From NCBI GenBank assembly GCA_007644065.1, contig VJWN01000010.1, positions 1,426,001 to 1,490,000 of the forward strand: a stretch of 64,000 bases of DNA. The letters are read 5' to 3'. Origin of the DNA: Margaritispora aquatica (lineage: Eukaryota > Ascomycota > Leotiomycetes > Helotiales > Discinellaceae). Below are positions 48,855 through 59,002 of this stretch, piece by piece; position 1 is the stretch's first letter; every line of letters begins with the position of its first letter. Under the pieces are notes generated by a model. That model saw only the letters and a program-made list of their open reading frames with translations, made no database searches and was not told the DNA's origin. The position numbers were made by a program, and so were the translations under genes.

Positions 48855-49965
48855 GGGTATGACGAGGGCCAGAAGATTAGTAGTTTACAATATGGATAAG
48901 TGAATACTATTTCCCCCATCAATGAGTGCTTATACGGTAAGAAATGTCCAATCTCCCACTCATTTTCCCTATCTCCTGAGCTCTCCACCTTTGAGGATTA
49001 ACCTGTTCATGGCTTTGCTGAAGAATTGGATGTTCCATGCTTTGCCAGACTCACCCAACCCTTTTAACGGTCAATATCATCTTTGCTTGTCTCGCGAAGG
49101 TGACTGTTGTGAGAGTGGTGGGGTAATTGCCAAGCAATCATTTAAGCGGAAACCCCTGACCGGCACATCAGCCGAATGGGGAACCTGGACCTTGAAACGA
49201 CAAAGTGGACAAAGCCACGCGTCTTTCAGAAGGATTCATCTCTTCTGGAAGAATGGAAAAAAACATCAGGATCGGTTCGACGGAACACAAGGTGTATATG
49301 AGAAGTGTTATTGGCGGATTCCAAGTAACCCCTTATTCCTACCACATATAGGTAAGGATGCCGGATATACTTGATCATGAGAGCGTGATAAACCTATTCT
49401 CGCATAAGAGCCGGAGATGTAGGATACATACAAAGATACAATTGGAGGATCAAAGAGCCACCGGCACTGCACTCCACAATGCACTCCATTGTTCATCGGA
49501 ACCGAAAAGATGGGGCAACATAACGGATGAACCAGTTCAAGCGTTAGCATCAAGCTTCGATATGAAGGTTAATCTAATGGTTAATCTAATCTGACGATCA
49601 CGGGGCGCCAGCACGGAGGAATTGAGATTGGTATGGGACTCAGGAACAGCACACACAGGCAAAGAAGCAGGATTTCAACCAAGGCATCAGCTCCACAGCA
49701 CGGAAATTCCAGCATAATTTCAATCCACCAGTGCGGTATTCAGGTCCAACCCAGGATACGCTCTCGTCGGTAGCATCCTCCCGCTGGCAGCCAAACCGAA
49801 AGGTCGCCGAGCAAGAACAAGCCTTTTGAAAACACTCTGTATAAATACCAAGATGTGCCACCATCTCTTGGCTTGCTTGGCTCACAGTCAGTATCTGATT
49901 CTCACTCTCTTGTCTCGATCTCATCTGTGCCAATTCAGCCAAGCACTGTACTTTCACCCGCCACC
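48855..49965. other. Intergenic region, promoter of the polygalacturonase gene
   Basis: About 1.1 kb, holding the 3' flank of the glucanase gene and the promoter of the pectinase gene. Open frames at 48922-49374 and 49640-50065 are non-coding-like or antisense. Confidence 0.5.
49840..49847 (+). promoter_or_regulatory. TATA box of the polygalacturonase gene
   Basis: TATAAATA lies 119 bp before the ATG, at a normal distance for a highly regulated secreted-enzyme gene. Confidence 0.55.
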
Positions 49966-51375
49966 ATGCACGCCTCTTTCGCTTTCGTCGCGGCGCTTCT
50001 CGCCGCGCCTGCGGTTCTCGCCAACCCCGTTGCCATGCCCATGCCAACAGCCGCTCCCAGCCCAAGGGAAGTCGAGTTGGCTCTTGAGAAGCGCGCCGTT
50101 TCCTGTACCTTCAGCGGAACGGCCGGTTATTCATCCGCCATCAAGTCCAAGGCTTCTTGTGATTGGATCGTTCTCAGTGCGCTGACCGTCCCGGCCGGTG
50201 TCACTTTGGACATGACCGATTTGAAGGACAATGCTGTCGTTGTCTTCTCCGGAAAGACTACCTTCGCTTATGTCAGTATTTCTCCCGTGTTAACAATCAT
50301 CGAAAAGTGCATTTGCATCCTGGTCGTTTGAAGCTTGCCGAGACCCTCACTAACATATTGTGTAGCACGAGTGGGAAGGTCCTCTCTTCGCTGTCAGCGG
50401 AACCGGTATCACTGTTATCGGGAAAACTGGCTCCAGTCTCGATGGAAACGGAGCCTCTTACTGGGATGGCGGCGGTGGATCCAGCGGTGTCACCAAGCCA
50501 AAGTTCTTCCAAGCTCACGACATCACCGACGGTTTGATTGAACAGTTGACCATCACCAATGCTCCAGTCCAAGTTTTCAGTATCAACGGTTGCACAAACA
50601 CTGAATTCGCTTACATCACGATTGATAACTCTGCTGGTGATGCACTTGCCAAGAACACTGATGCTTTTGATATTGGTTCTTCGGATGGTATTACCATTGG
50701 TATGTGCTATTCCAAGTACTGTGCTTTTCATACTAACTACCTACAGAGTATGCCACCGTCTACAACCAAGATGATTGCGTTGCCATCAACTCAGGCACCA
50801 ACATCATCTTCAAGAATGGTTACTGCTCAGGAGGCCACGGTCTCTCCATCGGATCCGTCGGTGGCCGAACAAACAACGTCGTCAATGGTGTTCAATTCTT
50901 GACCACCACTGTCACCAAGTCCGTTCAAGGTATGTTCCTCTATTCAAATCATGTGAGTTTCAAAGCTAACACTTCATAGCCATCCGTGTCAAGGCCATTG
51001 CTGGTGACACCGGAACCATCAACGCTGTTACCTACAGCGGCATCACCATGTCCTCCATCTCCAAGTATGGTATCCTGATTGAGCAGAACTATGATGGAGG
51101 TGATCTCCACGGAACCGCCACCAGCGGTATCCCCATCACTGGTCTGGTCCTCAAGAACATTGTTGGAACTGGTGCCGTTGCTAGCACTGGTTACGATGTA
51201 AGTATTTTAATTCTCGAAGTTACACGGAGATTTTAGCTAACAAGTTGATTAGGTTGTCGTTACCTGCGGAAGCTCCACATCCTGCACTGGATGGACTTGG
51301 TCTTCTGTCGCCGTCACTGGTGGCAAGAAGTACGCTTCATGCACCAACGTCCCAAGCGTCACTGTCTGCTCGTAG
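49966..51375 (+). CDS. Endopolygalacturonase (GH28)
   Basis: Five exons (49966-50271, 50366-50699, 50747-50929, 50980-51197, 51253-51375) give 387 aa. It cleaves alpha-1,4-linked galacturonan in plant pectin and is secreted. A signal peptide ([19 protein letters not shown]) is followed by a propeptide ending at the dibasic site LEKR, typical of Kex2 processing. GH28 motifs appear in order: NTDAFD (about residue 199), QDDC (about 221), GGHG (about 244) and RVK (about 277), the last with Val where most members have RIK. The right-handed beta-helix repeats are evident, and Cys positions fit. Codon use is C-rich, consistent with strong expression. The ATG has a good CCACC context. Confidence 0.96.
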
Positions 51376-52268
51376 ATGGAAAACAAGCTTGTCGGAGATG
51401 AAAACTTGGGTCATTACTTGATCTAAGCAGTGTCTTTCGCCCATCAAAACTGCACCTTCTGTACATATGGTGCCCTTCAATTTGTACATTTCTTCCCATG
51501 TATATAGCTTTCCGGTTCTGGTCCCGACCTCATGATTGGAATAGCTCTATAGCCAAAATGAAAGAACCTTTGACCCCTTTAAGCTCGGCTAGTGATGACA
51601 AAAACTATATATATCGTGATGTGCCTGCAAAATTTGAATTAAACAGCAGACGTCAAAACTTCGAAGGAGTAAAACCTCGCTTATTCTGGGCACCAACTTC
51701 CTCCTCACTGTCCAACAATCCCTCCGACCAAGTACAAGCCTCGTCTTTCTCAGTTTTCACAATACCAAGTACGCGAGATTCTCTTTCTCCTCGCAACGCC
51801 AAGTATGAAAGAAACAAGTCACAACTTTTCTTCTTCCAAATCCACAATAAGATTTCCTTTGTCTTCATGTGCTGAAACTCAAATTGAACACCAAAGGAAG
51901 CATCATGCCTTCCTTTGTACCACGATTTCTATCATCGTTAAAACAGACTGTTGTATCTAGGCCTGCAACATCCAACAACAAAGATACAATCTCAGAGCCT
52001 TAAGCAACAATGACTTTGTCCTTCTTCTCGCACTCAAAACAAGACTCCATTCTCAAGCATATCGACCACCTGGCTGCAGTTGTGTTTTCGACTAACGTTA
52101 TTTCTCTCCCTGAATGAGTAAGTGTTTGTTGACTGAATACTGCGCACTCGAATTTTGTAGTAATCTTATTTGATACAAACCATTTTTATTGCGATCTCGC
52201 AACCAACGCAACTAACCCAAGCTAAGTTGGCAACCTACCTGACAGACCCGTCTACTTTTGAGTCCTAT
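51376..52268. other. Intergenic region
   Basis: About 0.9 kb. It contains the 3' flank of the pectinase and the promoter region of the Ser-rich protein. In-frame upstream codons extend the next frame to 52170 but without a supported ATG. Confidence 0.5.
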
Positions 52269-54189
52269 ATGGCACCTTCTCTCTTCTCTCTCTTCAACCA
52301 CTCCAAACAGCGCGGAACCACTACGCTGTACGGCTGCGGCCACTCCACCGCCAACTCCATTACCGCCACCCACCCATCTCTTTTATCCAAGCTTTTTCCC
52401 AACACCAACATTTACCACGAGCCTGGAAACTGCCCAGCATGCACCCTCAAGATCCAAAAAGAGCTATCCAACGCCTCAACGCGGCAACAGCAAATCCGCC
52501 AAAACGCCGAATTAGCGAGCTGGCGCGAAGGACGGCGTGACCCAGCTCCTCCGTCCCGGGGGATGGAAATCAGTATTCGGTTGCTGGCTAGTGCTAGAGA
52601 GGAGGAGTGTGTGAGTGAACTCCAGCGGTTGAGGAGTAACTCGAGCTCGTCGTCAGCTGGGCTGGGGAAGGGAAGAAGGAGGGTTTACGCTAGAGATAAG
52701 GAATTGATAGAAGGACAGGGAGAGATCGATGCGTGGCAGATGCAGAGGGAGAGGGCGGTACGAGAGCAAGCGATACTAGATGCCGTCAAGCCGGCATCTA
52801 TATCATTCGCTTCCTCTTCCACCCTTTCATTTAGCGCTTCTCTCACATTGCCAACCAGCTCTGGTCCTGAGATTCTAGTTCCCAGCTCTAGCTCTAGCTC
52901 TAGCTCCTGCACAGCACAAGCATTAGAATCTACCTCAAAACTAGACAAAGCTAGCCAAACCACCTTCCCACCCCGCAGAAGTCGCACAACCACGGACCCC
53001 AGCTGGCTCCATTCTAACGAAGGATGGGAGCTAGATATAGGTAGTCCCGACCTATCAGATATTGGGTTCTCACCTGCTCCAGCGAAATGTGATGCGAAGC
53101 CGAGGTTGATGCCTTTCATTCATACATCGCAAACTGAGCCAGACAGAGAGACAGTCTCCTCGCCAACTAACTTCCCAGTTCCTGGCCCTCCTACCAGCAA
53201 GACATCGCACTCGTCCGCGCTGACCAAAAGGTTAAGCGAGATAGTCCCCGACTCCAACTTCGCCTCTGCCAGCGAGAAAGAGCGGGAAACACATCCGGGA
53301 TGCTATCGCTCGTCAACGTGGGGAAATTTAAACCTAAGGTCTTGCTCCGCCCCGCTGACGCTGACATCTGTAGATACCGCTACCGCTACCACTGCTATAG
53401 TGTTGGATCCTGAGTTTGAATTAGAGTCCGAGTTAGAGTTAGAAGCAAATTTACCTTTAGACGTAGCGGAAGAAGTAGACGACACAACGAGCTCGGCAGC
53501 CCACTCTTCGCTTCGAATGGATGAGAATGAGAATGAGCAGATGAGTATGGGAGAGATAGTATCGTTAGTGCCGCCGTTTAGGGCAAATATCTACCCGCCA
53601 TCCTCATTCCAGCTCCCTCCACCAACATCAAGAGAGATCTTCTTCTTCTCTTCCTCCTTTCCCTCCTCACCAACCAAAAGCCCTTCCCCCACCCCCTCCC
53701 CTCCCGCATCTCCCGCACCTCCTGCATCGCTAACAGCACAAAACCATCAACACGCCCACGCCCACATCCACATCCACCTCACCTCACCGCTCCATACCAC
53801 GCTCCTGTCACAAATAACGCAATACTTCTCGCTGCCCTCTCGCTATAAATCTTCCTCTCTCACCCCCCACACCCTCCATACCGACCCTCCTCCGCCGTCC
53901 AAAATTCATCCGCGGCTTCATCACCCCGGGGACAAGCGACGTGATCCGGCTCTCCTCCCGATTCGTCAGAAACGGGGGAGGTCGAGATAGGAACGGAGAA
54001 GGGGAAATAGCGTACCTAGTGCGAAGCGAGAGGGATGGAGAGAGGATGATGGAGATTGGACGGATGGTAGTGCGATTGTGTTGGCCGGTGGGAGGGTTGA
54101 TGTGGGAGGGGATGAGTGGGATTGTGCTGTTTGTGGGAGTGGGAGTGAGGAGGAGTGCCGCAGTGAGATGGTATTATAAGCAGAGCTGA
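52269..54189 (+). CDS. Ser/Pro-rich low-complexity protein with basic, acidic and His-rich regions, C-terminus uncertain
   Basis: Starts at the ATG at 52269 (MAPSLFSLFNHSKQRG). Read to the first stop it ends at 53990 (573 aa). A one-intron model with donor GTCCAA at 53897 and acceptor GTCAG at 53967-53969 gives 615 aa and ends at 54189 in a better-looking frame (EIAYLVRSERDGERMMEIG). The early CxxC at CPAC and the YGCGHST motif might bind metal, but that is guesswork. The middle is acidic and Ser-rich, including an AGCTCT nucleotide repeat encoding Ser runs and a Glu/Leu run (ELESELELE). A His-rich PxxHAHAHIHIHL segment precedes the end. I do not recognise a family. Confidence 0.55.
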
Positions 54190-55223
54190 GTGGTAGCAAT
54201 TCAGTAAAGGTAGGCTTGGACTTAAAATCATCACCTAGCCCCGAGAAAAGAGGGGGCAGTTTTGATTCTGACTAGAGATGTAATACAGATCTATCTAGTA
54301 GATCCGATTCCGCCTTCGACAAGCGAGAGAGAAGACAACGGTTGCTTGTGTATGTGCTCGAGGAGCAAGGATGGAGGTAGAACAAGAAGAGTAGGAGTAG
54401 AAATAAAGGTAAAAATAGGATCAAGAAAGAGTAAAAACAAGTCTAAAGATCCCCCAAACCTCCCAATCCCCAGAATGCAGAACCAATCAATCATAAACAA
54501 CATCACCAACCATCCTCCCAATCTTTGGCGGGATTGACCTAGCTCGAGAAGTTGCAAGTGAGAAACAAAAACCAAAAATTGTAATTGGAATCATGAGTTT
54601 GTATTCGTTTAGTTCGATTCGGTTCGGTTTGGAGAAATGGAAATGAGAGAAAAAGTATGGTATGGTATGATCGAGTAGCTAACTAGCTAGCTACCTCCCT
54701 GCCTAAAAAGCTGTTGTCCGTCCAAAAGGCCCGATATTTGGAGTTGTTGTAACAATAGGAACGTTGGAAAGGGATCCAACAATCTTACCATAAGCAGATC
54801 CTCCGTCGTTGAGAGTAAGTCGACTAACCTACTCATGAACTACTTATCAATACGACATCGGCTGGTCAGCTTTGACAGGAGAAAAAAAGTCGCAAAACAC
54901 TTTATGGAGCAGAGCAACCGAGGTATGATACAATTCATTTTGATTATCCTTCAATATCATAACAGAGTAAACTTTACACTTCCTTCTCAGTCTCCCTCTT
55001 CATTCCCACATTCCCGAAAGCTCAGTCTTCGTCCATTTCAACTCACACGCCAAAGAGAAATCACCAGCCAAGATATCCATAATCCTGACAATAAACCAAC
55101 AAACGTGACTCAAAAAAAGAACCGCACAACAAACGCAATCGATGCTAATCGTAAGCTCATCGCTCATGCAGGCGTTAAGGCAATCGTGATACACTCTCAC
55201 ACACACAATCAATACTTCGTATT
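54190..55223. other. Intergenic region between convergent genes
   Basis: About 1 kb. Antisense and short frames occur (for example 54835-55227) but none shows coding support. Confidence 0.5.
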
Positions 55224-57041
55224 TTAGAAATCCCAGAAATCACCACCAGTCGCCTGCTGCTTCTGACTCTTGCTAGCTTGAAATTTGCTTGGCTGGTTTC
55301 GTCCACCAACCTCCTCACCATCACTCTCATCACCGAAACCCCATGATCGTCCTGTGCCCTTCTTACCACCCATTCCATCACCTCCAATAGCAATAGCTTT
55401 GGATTTCTCAGCCTTAGCTTCCAAGCCCTTTTTGCCTCCCATTCCATCACCAGCGATGACGATTCCCTGAGGCTTGTCGATCCTGTTGCCAGTGTGAGAT
55501 TCGGCAAGAGGACTCTTCATTCCAGCGCTTGGTCTCGAACCATTGGATGGGACGTTCTCCTTCTGATTTGGGGATTGGTCGTATGTAGACCAATTGGCAT
55601 CCATCATCTTGACAGCCTTCGCGCGATCATCTGAAAGAGGCCCCGGCGCGACTTTACCAGCAGGAGAGTCATCAGTCATGGCGAAATGAGGATCAAAGAC
55701 CTTACCTCTCTCCTTGGTATTTGCAAGAGAAGGTTTAGATTGGTGCTTTGGCTCATCATCATCGAACATGTCGTTCTTGTACAGACTGTCTCCATTGGCT
55801 TGGCCTTGTCCTCTTGGTCGTCCGATCAGACGACGTTCAGCTTCGGGAGTCCCATCATCTTGAAACTCGAAATGGGTCTTGGCATCCTTGCGAGGCTTGT
55901 CGACCTTTCTCATTAACATTGGGGTGTTTATATTCTCATCATCACTGTTACCCCAATGACGAACCTCGTTGGCACGAAGAACCTTGGTGGGAATGACCTT
56001 CTGAGGTGTCTTGAAATCGTCAAAGTTCCAGTTGCTACCGTGCTTGGCGGATTGGATTTCCTTCTGGGGTTTAGCTCTCGAGTATGAATCGTCATCTCCA
56101 CCCTCTGCAATTTCGAAATGTTGATATCTGGCTGGGTTAGGGCGGTAAATCTTCTCGGTTCCTAGATCAACAGATTGCTCTTGGGCATCGAAAAGTCGCG
56201 ATGGTCCGTAATTCTTTGATGCGCCGACTTTGGGAGCTCTTGGATTCTTGGATGGCGAATCGGCACGGTCGTGTGAAGCTCTGCTCGAGGTGTCTCTAGA
56301 TTCGTCCGACTCATCTCCATTGAACAGGTCGTTGTAGTTACGCTGGTTTGGCTTTGATGTTCCCTTGGGTGCAATGACATTTGGCAGACTCTCCTGGATA
56401 TTCTTCTCGCGAGGTGCAAAGAGTGCCAGGGAGGCATGAGGATCACGGGTGACATTGGTAGAGTTGCCCCTTGACCGAATGTGCTCTGGAACCTCCTCAG
56501 TGCTAGCTACCTTGCCCGCACATTTAACGCTGTTTAGAATCAACTTGATTTGATCATTGCCATCCCGAATGGGCCAGTTTCGTCCGGTTTTACCAATAAC
56601 ATCAATCAATTTGAGAAGAGATCCCTGATCCCAACTCTCGCGGATCTGTGTAATCTTTCCGTTCGCATCGAAGCTCACAATGTGAATCTGCGAGTGTTAG
56701 CATGCGCATTTAGACTGGAGGATTGGCCGTACAATTGGGAAAGTGACAGTTCGGTCTGCCAGGAAATTATCATCAAGCCTTGGCAGATATGCGCCGCCTC
56801 CAGCCAGAAATTCTATGCATGTGGAAACCTCGACTGCAATGGCGTTTGAGCTCTCGACCACATCAAGGAATTCCTCCTTCTTCTTCTTGAGATCGTGGGT
56901 TTGGCCATTGAGATGCTTGATAATTTCTGCCGAGCCATTCAGCGTGGTGAGAGTGGTGATATAATGGAGAGACGCGTTCGGGGCGAGGAATGAAGCGTTT
57001 GGAGAAGCAAGAAACTGGCTGTAAGCAGCTTGGAGCGCCAT
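55224..57041 (-). CDS. NTF2-like-fold N-terminal domain protein with long disordered tail
   Basis: Two exons (57041-56733, 56687-55224) give 590 aa. The first about 140 residues look like an NTF2/SnoaL-like fold: ALQAAYSQFLASPNASFLA opening helix, then alternating strands ending VHIVSFDANGKITQIRESWD, the typical beta-strand signature of that fold. The remaining 450 residues are disordered and charged, with many RxxS/D segments and an internal repeat in which GDGMGGKKG occurs twice near the end (about 55434-55459 and 55362-55391). The end is GGDFWDF. The role is unknown: NTF2-like modules bind small ligands or mediate protein contacts, such as in mRNA-export adaptors, but no such link can be shown here. 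Confidence 0.85.
55362..55459 (-). repeat. Two-copy GDGMGGKKG coding repeat
   Basis: Inside the NTF2-like gene two copies of a block encoding xIxGDGMGGKKGxxx lie about 70 bp apart, indicating an internal tandem duplication. It sits in the disordered tail. Confidence 0.7.
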
Positions 57042-59002
57042 GCTGATTTTTTTGTTGTTGTTGTTGTCGTTTGCAAATAAAGGGAGAATCTAGAGACGTG
57101 GCCGATATTTTACGAGCGCGACCTAATCTGCAGCCAAAGGTGACAGCAAGACGAGACAACAAACGTGAAGGAAGGGGCTCCGGAACGTGAGATGTGGAGA
57201 AGATGGAAGTTGGCGGTGGTGGTCTGGATGGAAGATGGCAGTTTCGTTCTGTGATAGGTACGAGTAAGGTATTTCGCCTCGTGTCAACAAACAATAATCG
57301 CAAGCTTCAGATGAACAAAATGTTGCTTTTTCCTAAAACAAGCACAAGAATCAATCTTGACTTTTTTTTTTTTTGGTTATTATTTCTCTTCCAAGTAAGG
57401 TACAATACGCCTTTCAAATATTGATGAATGATGAGAATAGGGGGTTTCTCAATTGCGTGTGGGGTCTGAGTCTGAGGGGAGCGTGAAGGATCCGAGGACG
57501 AATTGAGTGATTGTCCACTGGGTTTGTTTATTTTGAGGAGCAAAATATACCGAATGGAGGTTAGATTGAAGTTTCTCTTGTATCAGATAGACAGACTATT
57601 TCTCTATACAGTTTAGTGCTCTTCAGGATCAGACTTTCTCATGCATGTCAAACGGCACCGATTTTGGGAGCCGAGGATTGGGGATATGATTGGGGAGAGG
57701 ACAGGCCGTGACAGGATAGAGTTGAGAGTTTCAGAACTCTAACCGATGCAGGGGCCGATGAGAGTGGACACTTGATAGGTTGGACACAAAAGTGGCAGAA
57801 ACGGTCAGGTCATACATAACTTACCTTCATACAGTATAGTATAGTAAGATCTTACTTACAGTCCTTGGTAGGCGAGGTGGGAAGAGATATACTATGGAAA
57901 AGAGTATATTTGAGAAGAGACGAGAAGACAGAAGAGAGAAGTGGGAAAGGAATTAAGCAAGTAATCGTGATCAATGTGACCAGTGTCAGTGAGTGGGCTT
58001 GTTCTCGTCCCCCCGTGCTAGCTCAGTTCTGCTTTGTTTTTTCATCCGAGGTTTTCTCTCCATATACAGTGTCCATGTGTCCATGTGTCAATATATCGAT
58101 ATATCGATATATCAATATATCACGTCCCTAAATCTCGGCTACGGGAATGTCAGTCATGGAGAAGCTTTCCCTTCCTTCAGATGAGATGATGGTCAAAGTC
58201 ATACCGATATCGTGAGGTTGTGTATCTATCCATCTCAAGTGAGACCTTCCTGTCTTATTTTCAACAAGTATATTCCGAGGACAACTTCAAACATCTTCAA
58301 CTCTCACCGTCGCAGCCTCATGCAATGGAAATATCTTCATGACACATGACACAGGAGAGTCAGGAGGAGAATGAGCAGAGTCATGAAGAACAACAAACAA
58401 GACACAGCTGGTTCGGCAGTTCGTTCACTGCTGAAGATCTTTTCTCGCCCTCTCTCCCTATTCCCTTTTCATCCCAAATCACACCGACTCCCACAATCGG
58501 TTCCCGATGTCCCACCTCAATCGCCCAAATGGCGTAAGGTAACGGCACAATCCTCTTGTGGCTTGTTTCATGTTTCGGTGACGCAGAACACCACCATCAA
58601 TCGCTGGAAAATGTTTCTCACGCCCCATCATCCACACATTCAAAGTGACCCAATCATAAACCCCCATTCCGTTTCATGCTCAACCATCTTCAACCCCATT
58701 TGGGAAGCGGCTCAAATGGATTGTTTGCTTGTTTGTTGTCGTTGTGTGCACTAGTCGTAGGGGTGTAGGTGCGTAGGTGCGCAGGTGCGTGCAGAAGTGA
58801 CACCTGCAGGTTATCTCCGTACATTAGCTGAAGATGCATCATGAGTGAGCGCTTGCTTCCTTACCTACTTGGGACTGGGACCGGGAGCTGAAAGCTTGGT
58901 CTTTGTCTTTGGATAGCTCGAGGCCCCAAACATAAACTGGACGGGTACCCCAGTCTTGTCACAGTTTGATACTTCGGATCATTTCCATCCAAGAGCTTAC
59001 CC
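57042..59002. other. Divergent intergenic region with simple repeats
   Basis: 2 kb between the NTF2-like gene and the HeLo-SHD-RA gene, so both promoters lie here. A poly-T run lies at 57362-57375, an ATATATCG repeat at 58090-58121, and a G/T-rich GTAGGTGC-type repeat at about 58761-58795. Short frames are not coding-like. Confidence 0.5.
58090..58121. repeat. ATATATCG tandem repeat
   Basis: Roughly four copies of an 8-bp ATATATCG/ATATATCA unit. Simple repeat in the divergent promoter region. Confidence 0.8.
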
